The notes under the pieces were generated by a model. The model did not search any database. It had not been told where the DNA came from and worked only from the letters and a program-made list of their open reading frames with translations. This document shows, piece by piece, positions 54,480-62,406 of a stretch of 64,000 bases of DNA. The stretch's first letter is position 1. Every line of letters begins with the position of its first letter. The DNA comes from Roseobacter sp. (GTDB lineage Bacteria > Pseudomonadota > Alphaproteobacteria > Rhodobacterales > Rhodobacteraceae), in the NCBI GenBank assembly GCA_024636475.1, contig JAGXHA010000063.1, positions 87,830 through 151,829 of the forward strand, given 5' to 3'. Made by a program: the position numbers and the translations under genes.

Positions 54480-56045
54480 CTAACCTTTCTGGGCTGGCAA
54501 AGGTGGTGCTGCGTCAATTGGGCCTGCCGCCCCCATAAACAAGTCGCCTTTTTTGGGATAGATTTGCATGGCCCATATCCCCACGGGTATTCCCACCACG
54601 AAGGCGGCAACTGTTGCGGCGACGACGGCACGTCTGCACAGGATGTCTGTGCGCGTCGACAGGTAAGGTAGTGTGGCAAAAGGAATGATGCCCAGCGCAT
54701 CTGTCAGGTCTTCTGCGCGGCGCAAACCTTTCCCTGTGACCTCAAGGAGAAACACAAGGGCAAGCCCGCTGATCAGCCCTGCCGCAAGGCCCGCACCGAT
54801 GATGAGTGCAGGCGTTGGACCTTGGGGGCGCAAGGGAACAGAGGCGGGTTCAAAGAGTGAAATATGCTGGCCTTGGCGCAGGGTTTCGATTGTCTTTCCA
54901 GTTTCTGCGCGCGCCTTATTAGCAACGGCCTGATCATGTTGCAGTCTGGTGTTTGCCTGATCACGCTCAAGATTACCAAGCGTTATCGCATTGGCTGTCG
55001 TCTCTTCGATCGAAGTGCCAAGGACTGAAAGTGATTGAACAATCTGGTCTTTTCTTTCAATCAGAAAGTTCAAATCCTCAGCGACTTCAGAACGTTGAAG
55101 CTCGTAGTCATTCAGAACTTCGGACCCGTCGCCAAGCAGCGTTCGATCAACGCCCTGCGAGATGACCCTTTGATCAAGCGCGTCGACTTGCGCGCGCAAA
55201 ATGCTCAATCTGGGGTTTTGGGATGACAGCAAGGTCGATTGCGCTGCCAGTTCTTCTTGCAACTGCCCTAGCTGCACCTGCTCCGCCGTAAGAAAACCAG
55301 TACGTGCGCCTGAACCCAACGCAAGCAGGGTTTTCTGGCGATGTTCCATTTTGGCGCGCCGCTCTTGCAGGTTTCCGATCTGTCGTTCCACCTGCAAAAG
55401 CCGCTCTTGGCCGGTGATCAGCTGGCCGCGTCTAAAGGTCAGGCTGTCGGGCAAGGCATCTATATTTTGCTGCCTGAACGCCAGAATTCGTTCGTCTTGC
55501 GCAGCCAGTTCACCCTCAAGGCGCGCGGTTTCCTGGGTAAAAAATTCAAGCGTCTTCCGGGCAGTTTTTGTGCGAGTGGCGATGTCTTCCTCCAGGATCA
55601 GCCGTGCGATTTCATTGGTAACATTCGCAGCCAGATCAGGTGACGACGCTTCAAATGTGATGCTGACAAGCGGTGGGCCATCCCGCCCGTTGGCCTGCGT
55701 CATCTCAATTCTTGAACGCATGTCCCGGACAAGACTGTCCGTCTGAATTTCCCGATGATCTGTGCTGTCATAGATCTGTTGATGTCTCGCCAGTTCCAAA
55801 AGGCTGTCGGCCCCAAGGATGCGTTGCAGCGTCAGTTCGAGCTGGGCCAAGGCCTGGGTGCGCACTGTTGATAGGGCAAGATCACCCGGGATCTGCTCGG
55901 CCTCAACCAAAAGTCGCGCCTGCGCAACGTAAACCGGGGGCAGCATCACAGCCAAACCTGTGCCACACGCCAGACCAATGCCGGCAAAAAGCACGACCCA
56001 ATGCAGCCGCCGCAAAAGCCGTGAGAGGTAGAATGGCAAATCCAT
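54480..56045 (-). CDS. Wzz/GumC-like chain-length determinant protein
   Basis: 521 residues from the ATG at 56045; the frame reaches 56078 only through a TTG without a ribosome site. A membrane helix at about 15-37, a long periplasmic coiled-coil region (about 160-400), a second helix near 425-447 (LIIGAGLAAGLISGLALVFLLE) and a third near 480-500 (VVAATVAAFVVGIPVGIWAM). A Pro-rich PLRPQGPTPA segment before helix 2 is typical of polysaccharide co-polymerases. It works with the ATPase encoded next to it and the OPX protein at 59137-59745 to set chain length and export. Confidence 0.88.
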   Translation of the reverse strand: MDLPFYLSRLLRRLHWVVLFAGIGLACGTGLAVMLPPVYVAQARLLVEAEQIPGDLALSTVRTQALAQLELTLQRILGADSLLELARHQQIYDSTDHREIQTDSLVRDMRSRIEMTQANGRDGPPLVSITFEASSPDLAANVTNEIARLILEEDIATRTKTARKTLEFFTQETARLEGELAAQDERILAFRQQNIDALPDSLTFRRGQLITGQERLLQVERQIGNLQERRAKMEHRQKTLLALGSGARTGFLTAEQVQLGQLQEELAAQSTLLSSQNPRLSILRAQVDALDQRVISQGVDRTLLGDGSEVLNDYELQRSEVAEDLNFLIERKDQIVQSLSVLGTSIEETTANAITLGNLERDQANTRLQHDQAVANKARAETGKTIETLRQGQHISLFEPASVPLRPQGPTPALIIGAGLAAGLISGLALVFLLEVTGKGLRRAEDLTDALGIIPFATLPYLSTRTDILCRRAVVAATVAAFVVGIPVGIWAMQIYPKKGDLFMGAAGPIDAAPPLPAQKG

Positions 56046-56179
56046 GCCTAACGACCAAATCGGATGGAATGGTGCCAAGATAGCGTGCGTTTCAATGCGT
56101 CATTCATTGAAAATCTTTCTGGTTGGATGGACCGTTTGTGCAGAAACGGTAAATAAAGCGCCCTCTTTCTGCGGGATGC

Positions 56180-56198
56180 ACAGTTAAGCGACAGTTAA
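56180..56198. repeat. Phased direct repeat ACAGTTAA x2
   Basis: ACAGTTAA occurs at 56180-56187 and again at 56191-56198, 11 bp apart start to start, which is about one helical turn. Tandem half-sites in this phase are typical of response-regulator binding. The sequence is seen directly; the role is inferred. Confidence 0.4.
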
Positions 56199-56302
56199 CA
56201 CCAACGCACCACAGGGCTGTTTTTCCGAAATATTGAAAACTGTCGGGTTTTTAACGCTCTGGTAACCCCGTCAGCCTAGCATTTTAGCATTGATTAACCA
56301 TT

Positions 56303-56327
56303 CGAAGCCCCCCGTTCACGGGCTTCG
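56303..56327 (+). other. Hairpin in the leader of the priming transferase gene
   Basis: CGAAGCCC / GGGCTTCG forms a perfect 8-bp stem with a 9-nt loop, 37 bp before the ExoY-like start. No U-tract follows, so it is not a terminator. It could affect leader stability or be part of a binding site. Confidence 0.4.
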
Positions 56328-56364
56328 TGTGTGGATGTCTGCTTTAGCAAAGGTGTAACGCCAT

Positions 56365-57078
56365 ATGATCTTTCACTCCTTCGAGGCGACCACGTCTTCG
56401 CTTGAGATAACACGGGCGGTTGAAATGACGCCTGACTACAGGTTTGCGCAAAACGACAAGGCCGCATCAGCGGACCCCTACCGAAATGGTGGCAAGCGTG
56501 TCTTTGATCTGGCGATCTGCCTGATCGTGCTGCCTTTCGCGCTTCCGATGATCGGGTTTCTAGCTGCGTTGATTGCCCTGACGGGAAGCAGACCGTTCTA
56601 TACGCAGCACCGTATTGGCAAGCATGGTCGTATTTTCAAAATGTGGAAATTGCGGTCTATGATCCGTGACAGCGAGGGGGTACTGGAACGGCATCTTGCA
56701 AGCGATCCTATCGCGAAGATGGAGTGGCGCCGTGCCCAAAAGCTACGCCATGATCCGCGGATCACAATTTTTGGATCATTCTTGCGGCGGTCTTCACTGG
56801 ATGAACTGCCGCAGCTGTGGAATGTTCTGAGAGGAGAGATGAGCCTTGTCGGCCCGCGCCCCATGATGATCAGCCAAGAACCGCTTTATCCTGGCCGCGA
56901 CTACTATGATTTATTGCCGGGTATGAGTGGCAACTGGCAGGTGTCGGCACGCAACGATGCGCATTTTGCAGACCGCGCGGTTTTCGATGCAAACTATCAT
57001 GTTGCTCTTTCCCTAGGCGAGGATCTTCGGATTTTGCTGAAAACCGTCGCTATTGTCCTGCGGGCGAATGGCCATTGA
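56365..57078 (+). CDS. ExoY/WcaJ-type undecaprenyl-phosphate sugar transferase
   Basis: 237 residues, monotopic PGT family. One N-terminal re-entrant helix (VFDLAICLIVLPFALPMIG) is followed by YTQHRIGKHGRIFKMWKLRSM, the catalytic DELPQLWNVLRGEMSLVGPRP and SGNWQVSARND. It adds the first sugar phosphate (typically glucose or galactose) to undecaprenyl phosphate, starting the repeat unit. First plus-strand gene of the locus; its stop overlaps the start of the GT2 gene. Confidence 0.92.
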   Translation: MIFHSFEATTSSLEITRAVEMTPDYRFAQNDKAASADPYRNGGKRVFDLAICLIVLPFALPMIGFLAALIALTGSRPFYTQHRIGKHGRIFKMWKLRSMIRDSEGVLERHLASDPIAKMEWRRAQKLRHDPRITIFGSFLRRSSLDELPQLWNVLRGEMSLVGPRPMMISQEPLYPGRDYYDLLPGMSGNWQVSARNDAHFADRAVFDANYHVALSLGEDLRILLKTVAIVLRANGH

Positions 57079-58052
57079 AAGCGATGAGATCAAGCGAGGT
57101 TGCAAAGCGATCTGAACTGCCGGAATTGACGGTGATCATCATTAGTTACAATACCGTCGATATGACGCTTAAAGCGATCGAGACGCTTTATGCAAATACG
57201 CAGCACACCCGGTTTGACTGTGTGGTGTTCGACAACGCATCTGTGGACGGATCGGCAGAGCGTATCGGGCAGGCGTTTCCGCATGTTCGGGTGATCGCAT
57301 CTTATGACAACATCGGGTTTGCACGGGCAAATAATGCGGTCGCGCAAACCTGTGTCACACCATATCTTCTCCTGCTCAATCCTGACACCGAGACCCATTC
57401 CGGTGCCATCGATGCGCTGATGAAATTTGCGAGGAACCGACCGCAGGCAGGCATATGGGGGGGGCGCACAGTGTTTGCCGATGGCGGACTTAACATCGCG
57501 TCTTGTTGGGCGGCCCCTACGTTGCGCAGTCTGTTCTTCAGGGCGCTGGGGCTCACCGCAATGTTCCCGCAATCACGCTTTATCAATCCTGAAACATACG
57601 GGTCCTGGCAAAGGGATGTCATCCGCGAGGTTGATATCGTGGTGGGGTGCTTTTTATTGATCGGGCGGCCTTTATGGCGGAACCTTGGGGGGTTTGGGCA
57701 TAAATATTACATGTACGGGGAAGATGCCGACCTTTGCTTGCGCGCGCGAAAGGTCGGGTTTCGGCCAGCGATCACCCCGGACGCGCAGATCACGCATCAT
57801 GTTGGGGCCTCTACCCCCAGAAACGAAGAAAAAGCGATCCTTGTGATGAAATCAAGGGCCACACTGATTGCAGATCACTGGCCAGGATGGAAGATTGGCG
57901 TCGGCCTGTTTTTAATGTGGCTGTGGGCAGGCTTGCGATTTGCGGTTACCCGCCCGTTTACCAACTCAACCCATCCCCAAAGACGTCAAAGCGCCGCCCG
58001 TTGGACCGCAATCTGGAAGCGTCGCGCCGAATGGTTGACCGGTTACGCATAG
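57075..58052 (+). CDS. GT2 glycosyltransferase, rhamnosyltransferase-like
   Basis: 325 residues. GT-A fold: TVIIISYNTVDMTLKAIETL at the N-terminus, VVFDNASVDGS, LLLLNPDTE as the metal-binding region, and YYMYGEDADLCLRARKVGF. This is the WbbL-like layout often seen in rhamnosyltransferases. A hydrophobic stretch near the C-terminus (GLFLMWLWAGLRFAV) may anchor it to the membrane. The start may be the TTG at 57075, overlapping the previous stop, or the ATG at 57084; neither has a strong ribosome site. It overlaps the convergent fucosyltransferase-like gene by 10 nt. Confidence 0.87.
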   Translation: MKAMRSSEVAKRSELPELTVIIISYNTVDMTLKAIETLYANTQHTRFDCVVFDNASVDGSAERIGQAFPHVRVIASYDNIGFARANNAVAQTCVTPYLLLLNPDTETHSGAIDALMKFARNRPQAGIWGGRTVFADGGLNIASCWAAPTLRSLFFRALGLTAMFPQSRFINPETYGSWQRDVIREVDIVVGCFLLIGRPLWRNLGGFGHKYYMYGEDADLCLRARKVGFRPAITPDAQITHHVGASTPRNEEKAILVMKSRATLIADHWPGWKIGVGLFLMWLWAGLRFAVTRPFTNSTHPQRRQSAARWTAIWKRRAEWLTGYA

Positions 58053-59008
58053 GCCTGAATCCACCTTTTGGCGATAACTGCGGGCGAATGACTGTCAACG
58101 TCGTCCAGCTGCGCAGGGGACATATCGCCCAGATAGGACGAGGTCACCGAAAAGGTGGAACGACGCGAATAGATCAGATGGTCACAGCGCGACAAAAGCC
58201 ACATGTCAATCAGCGCGTTTTCAGCTTCGGTTAACTTGGCAATATCTGATGTAGGCCAATGGAGTCTGCTGCCATCGGTAGACAGATATTTTGGAATGTG
58301 GTGCACATTGGCGAACTCACGCCCAATTTGTTCTTGGATATCGGCATTGTCAGTTGCCAGAAAAATTGCTGCATTGGGCATGTCACACAGCTTTTTGCGA
58401 AGACGCCTTTTCACCGGCTCAAGGGGGATCTTGCGATCTGTGTACCGGATATGAACGCCAATGTACGGCTGCCCGATCCGGGCCGAGACAGCGTTGATCT
58501 GTCGGAAAATTTGGCTGTTCGGTGTAAAGAAGCGGGCAAGGTAATCGTTGATGATAGCCTTTTCCGACTTGCCGGCAAAGCGTGGGTCAAGCCGCAGATG
58601 GCGTGAAATCCTGCCAAATTTGGGTAGGTACGACCAGAAAACCGCGATATCATCGGGGGCGTCAAGCCGTGCCAGATCGGTGCAAAGCCTACGGTATCCG
58701 GTTGGGCTGGAATGGCTGTGGGGCACGAATTTTTCGATCATGGCTTGCGGGGTCAGACCAAGATGACCGGTCCACAGAGGCGGGGAAACGGGTGTGGCAA
58801 CCGCATCAAAAGCATCGCAGGGTTGCGTTAGGGGGGTGTTGAACAGCAACGGATAGGCATTTGTGCCAAGGGGGGCATAGCTGCCGTCGCGCCAGTCGAT
58901 AACGGCAAGGCGCCCCGTCAGGTCTGCAAACACCAGCCCACCAACTGCTGAAAGAATCCGGTTTCCCAAGCCCCCCTTACCTTTGATCAATAGGATGCGT
59001 GATGCCAT
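58043..59008 (-). CDS. Fucosyltransferase-like protein (NodZ / GT23 type candidate)
   Basis: 321 residues. GGLGNRILS near the N-terminus and PYIGVHIRYTDRK (His186, Arg188) match the nucleotide-binding motifs of the alpha-1,6-fucosyltransferase / NodZ group. A later IFLATDN and the CDHLIYSRRSTFS segment also fit. The family uses GDP-fucose. No GDP-fucose synthesis genes (gmd, fcl) are in the window. It stands alone on the minus strand inside the plus-strand polysaccharide genes. The fold is likely; the sugar specificity is inference. Confidence 0.65.
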   Translation of the reverse strand: MASRILLIKGKGGLGNRILSAVGGLVFADLTGRLAVIDWRDGSYAPLGTNAYPLLFNTPLTQPCDAFDAVATPVSPPLWTGHLGLTPQAMIEKFVPHSHSSPTGYRRLCTDLARLDAPDDIAVFWSYLPKFGRISRHLRLDPRFAGKSEKAIINDYLARFFTPNSQIFRQINAVSARIGQPYIGVHIRYTDRKIPLEPVKRRLRKKLCDMPNAAIFLATDNADIQEQIGREFANVHHIPKYLSTDGSRLHWPTSDIAKLTEAENALIDMWLLSRCDHLIYSRRSTFSVTSSYLGDMSPAQLDDVDSHSPAVIAKRWIQAYA

Positions 59009-59136
59009 GCCTCAGCCAAACCTCCTGTGTGACGTATTTACCTTTGCGCCCAAGATCATGGTTAAGGCTTTACAATTCCTTAACTCTTAACGGTTCAAGC
59101 TGGGGGCCGGAAACTGCTCTGGCTGAAGGGAAAAAG

Positions 59137-59745
59137 ATGCCACGCTTGATTGCCCGTCTGATGTTGGGGGCCACGTTGATCTTTATGCTGTCGCTTGGCG
59201 CTGACCATGCCAACGCTCAGTCCTATCAAATCAGAGCGGGCGATATCTTGCGCATAGAAGTGCTGGAAGACCCGGAGTTGAACCGGTCTGTTCTTGTAAC
59301 CCCGGATGGCAGGATTTCAGTGCCTATGGCAGGAACATTGCGCGCGTCGGGGCACCCTGTCGAGGATGTGCAGCGAAACCTGACCGGGCGGCTCGCCGGA
59401 AGTTTTGCCAACCCGCCGAATGTCTTTGTCTCGGTAGAACGGCTGGCTGAACGGGGTCCGCAAAGCCTGCAGCCCAAAGGGCCCAAGTTGATCTCGGTCT
59501 TTGTGATGGGAGAGGCGAATAAACCCGGCATGATCGAAATTCCACCAGGGACGAATGTCTTGCAGGCCTTTGCGGTGATGGGCGGTTTTACCAAATTTGC
59601 GGCGCTAAAACGGATACAGTTGCGCCGCGCTGACAAGATCGTGCCGCTGAACTATCGCCAGATCGAAGCCGGCCTTGGCGGTGCGCGCACCACCCTGCAA
59701 GACGGGGATGTGATCGTGGTGCCACAACGGCGCTTGTTTGAATAA
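59137..59745 (+). CDS. Polysaccharide export (OPX/Wza-family) periplasmic protein
   Basis: 202 residues from the ATG at 59137 (GAAGGG upstream). Signal peptide to about residue 27 (ANA), with no lipobox Cys. It has a Poly_export domain (YQIRAGDILRIEVLEDPEL and VTPDGRISVPMAGTLRASG), then one SLBB-like domain (VMGEANKPGMIEIPPGTNVLQAF). At about 200 residues with no outer-membrane helix it is a short OPX protein that needs a separate outer-membrane pore; the next gene may supply it. Confidence 0.9.
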   Translation: MPRLIARLMLGATLIFMLSLGADHANAQSYQIRAGDILRIEVLEDPELNRSVLVTPDGRISVPMAGTLRASGHPVEDVQRNLTGRLAGSFANPPNVFVSVERLAERGPQSLQPKGPKLISVFVMGEANKPGMIEIPPGTNVLQAFAVMGGFTKFAALKRIQLRRADKIVPLNYRQIEAGLGGARTTLQDGDVIVVPQRRLFE

Positions 59746-60997
59746 ACCGGGCTTCATAACTGGCCTTCTGGCCGTTTTGTCAGCCTTTTTGCCGGTCTTC
59801 GCTGTTGCGCAAAATGACGTGGCGGGGGGAATGCATCTTACCTTCGCGATTGAAACAAGCATTGAGGCGCAAACAAATCCCAACCTGCAGACAACGGGCG
59901 CTGATCCCGTGCAACACGCGAAAACGGCGCTTGGTTTTGGACTTTTGACACAGACCCGCAGTCAGCAGTTTTCTATTGATACAGCCGCATCTCTGCGCAC
60001 GTCGGGTGGCGCGCCGCGCAGTAGAGTTAAAGGGGGGCTTGCTGATCCGTTTCTGGGGTTGAAGTATTCAAGAACTGCAAAAAATGCTACTTTGAGGTTC
60101 GCGGCCTCGGTTCGTGAAACGGATATCGCCCAAGAGGGGCAAAGCGTTGCGGACGCAACCTTGGTTAGCGGTACGGGAAAGCAGCGCAGAACTGGGGCGG
60201 AAATCGGGCTGAAGCTTCGGGAAAATGCGCCTTTCGGTTTTGGTGTTTTGGCGGCTTGGCAAGATGTCGGTTACCAGGATGGAACCGCTCTTGGAGTGGG
60301 GGGCAAGCAGCTGAACGATACCCGACGACGTTTGGCTCAAGTGAGTCTGCGTCTTGATCTGGACGCTGTGACCCGTCTGAACACTGAACTGGAATACCGG
60401 ACATTTCGGGAGGCTGGCGTAGCAGGCAGCAAAGACAGCTTTGATATTGCGGCCGCCCTTGAGATTGATCGGCCTTTAGGCACGATTGAAGTCAGCGCTG
60501 GCTATCTGAGGACCGAGGACGGGCAGCGCCTAAGCGGATCGGTGCAGGGCGACTATGTGCTGCCGATGGGCAAACTGGTGACAGGCGTCGGGCTTACACG
60601 CACCGGATCGGGTGACATCTATACGACCGGTGCTTTGCGTTTTCAAACCGCCCTGAACGATCGGACTTTCGGTTTGACCCTGATGCGAGATATTGCCAGC
60701 AGCGATCTGGATGATGCCGAGCAAATCACCACTAATCTTGGCATGCTGTACCAGATTGACATGACTCGGTTTGCGGACATGCAGCTGAGTATCGACTGGT
60801 CTGACGTAAAGGACACCCGGACGCGCCTAAGCAGCAACTACCGCGTAATCGGTGTTGCCTACGGAAGGGCGCTGACCCCTGAAGTAAAGCTCAACCTTGG
60901 AATTCGTCAGCGGTATATTCGTGACGACGTTACGGGCGCTGCGCGCTCGAATGACGTGTATCTGTCGGTCACGCGCCAGTTCAAGTCGCAGTACTAG
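59738..60997 (+). CDS. Probable outer-membrane beta-barrel protein of the polysaccharide locus
   Basis: 419 residues from a TTG at 59738 that overlaps the OPX gene by 8 nt, so it is probably translated by coupling. A signal peptide (LLAVLSAFLPVFAVA) is followed by alternating polar and hydrophobic strands throughout, such as ATLRFAASVRETDI and FGLTLMRDIA, ending DVYLSVTRQFKSQY, an aromatic-ended last strand as in outer-membrane barrels. No enzyme motif seen. The likely role is the outer-membrane exit pore working with the short OPX protein. Confidence 0.78.
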   Translation: MNKPGFITGLLAVLSAFLPVFAVAQNDVAGGMHLTFAIETSIEAQTNPNLQTTGADPVQHAKTALGFGLLTQTRSQQFSIDTAASLRTSGGAPRSRVKGGLADPFLGLKYSRTAKNATLRFAASVRETDIAQEGQSVADATLVSGTGKQRRTGAEIGLKLRENAPFGFGVLAAWQDVGYQDGTALGVGGKQLNDTRRRLAQVSLRLDLDAVTRLNTELEYRTFREAGVAGSKDSFDIAAALEIDRPLGTIEVSAGYLRTEDGQRLSGSVQGDYVLPMGKLVTGVGLTRTGSGDIYTTGALRFQTALNDRTFGLTLMRDIASSDLDDAEQITTNLGMLYQIDMTRFADMQLSIDWSDVKDTRTRLSSNYRVIGVAYGRALTPEVKLNLGIRQRYIRDDVTGAARSNDVYLSVTRQFKSQY

Positions 60998-61004
60998 TCG
61001 CGCG

Positions 61005-62201
61005 TCACTTGGTGAAAAGGCGGTCATAAGCGGCAAGGAGTTGGAGTTCTGAATGTGCCCAAGACAGTTCTGTGACCACTCTTTGGCGGCCGGATTGCCC
61101 CATCTGTTTGCACAACGCGGGATCCTTCCTCAACTTGTCAATCTGATGTGCGAAATGGATCGGGCAATTCCCTTTGGCATAAAGTGATGCCTGCTTGGCA
61201 GATACGCGACCTTCGGTCAGGTCGAACTGAACAACCGGTTTCTCAAGCGCCATGTACTCCATGACCTTGTTCATCGTCGAGATGTCGTTCATCGCATTCT
61301 TGGGGTCGGGGGCCACCCCGATGTCTATCGCATTGAGCGCGGCAAGAAGATCGCAGTCATAAAGTGGTCCTGCGAATGTGAAATAGGTGTCCAGCCCATG
61401 ATCTGCGACGTCACGCACCATATCCCGCCTTGCCGGGCCGAAACCGATAATCAGGAAATGGATGTTGGCGGCCAGTGTATTCACCAGATAATCAGCTGCG
61501 CGCACCAATAGATCCATGCCTTCTTGCTGACCGATCACGCCCACATAGCCAACAAGTGTGCCAGCCTCTTTGCGGTAAGTTTGATCACCAGAGGCAGGCA
61601 AGAAATGCTCAGTTCTGGGGGCAGAACGGACGGTAAAGACATCATCAGGGTGCTTGCCACCCTGGCTGACAGCAATGTCCCGAAAACTGTCATTCGTCGC
61701 CATCGAGACATCGGCAACCTTGAAACTGATACGCTCAAATACGCGCATTAGGCTATAAACCGGGCCGCGTTTTCTGAATTTGGCCTCGTAAAGTTCGGGG
61801 CTTACATCGTGATGATCGAACATATATCGCACGCCGCACCTTCGGTACCAAAGTGCGAGCAGAAAAACCAAATCCGGCGGATTGCAGCCTTGGATTGCGT
61901 TAAAAGGGTGCCTTTGCCAAACGATCCTTGCAAGCCTGAACCAATGCCAAATCGCGTGCGTATATTCGCGAAGGTAGGCACCGATACCTGAATGCGCCTC
62001 AAGGGGGAGCGGATGGCGGTAGATATGCACACCGTCGATGACTTCGTAAGGTGCGTCCCAACCGCGCCCCATCGGTGAAATTATAGATACCTCGTAGCCT
62101 GCATTTTTCAACGAAGTTGCCTCAAGCCAGACGCGGCGGTCAAGCGGAACGGGCAGGTTTTCGACAACGATCAGGATGTGATGATCTTGGGGTGTCGTCA
62201 T
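61005..62201 (-). CDS. GT4 glycosyltransferase
   Basis: 398 residues, GT-B fold. N-terminal HHILIVVENLPVPLDRRVWLEA with the acceptor-side FDHHDVSPELYEAKF; C-terminal GYVGVIGQQEGMDLLVRAADYL and the donor-binding NDISTMNKVMEYMALEKPVVQFD. Resembles WcaL-like and teichuronic-acid-type GT4 enzymes. It adds a sugar to the lipid-linked repeat unit. Convergent with the barrel gene (7 nt apart) and divergent from the HlyD adaptor across 205 bp, which hold no further gene. Confidence 0.88.
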   Translation of the reverse strand: MTTPQDHHILIVVENLPVPLDRRVWLEATSLKNAGYEVSIISPMGRGWDAPYEVIDGVHIYRHPLPLEAHSGIGAYLREYTHAIWHWFRLARIVWQRHPFNAIQGCNPPDLVFLLALWYRRCGVRYMFDHHDVSPELYEAKFRKRGPVYSLMRVFERISFKVADVSMATNDSFRDIAVSQGGKHPDDVFTVRSAPRTEHFLPASGDQTYRKEAGTLVGYVGVIGQQEGMDLLVRAADYLVNTLAANIHFLIIGFGPARRDMVRDVADHGLDTYFTFAGPLYDCDLLAALNAIDIGVAPDPKNAMNDISTMNKVMEYMALEKPVVQFDLTEGRVSAKQASLYAKGNCPIHFAHQIDKLRKDPALCKQMGQSGRQRVVTELSWAHSELQLLAAYDRLFTK

Positions 62202-62406
62202 CGGCTCACCGATGCTGGCAAAAGGTGTCTTCTATAGGTGTGACCAGAAATGAATATTCGGTAAATACCCTTCAAATTATCTACAAACTGGCGGCAACAG
62301 ACTCCGGTTTGACAGCTGTCTGCCGCTAAACTGACACATCAGCTTGGTGCTATCGTGCAGATGCAAAGCGCATAGTTTACCTGTCCTTTTTTGTGAAAGA
62401 GAACCC

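Larger units (their letters stand above)
56046..56364. other. 319-bp divergent intergenic region of the polysaccharide locus
   Basis: Lies between the Wzz-like gene (leftward) and the ExoY-like gene (rightward), so it should hold both promoters. It contains a phased direct repeat (56180-56198), an A/T-rich stretch with partial dyad around 56215-56255, and a hairpin at 56303-56327. There is no convincing small gene. Confidence 0.45.
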
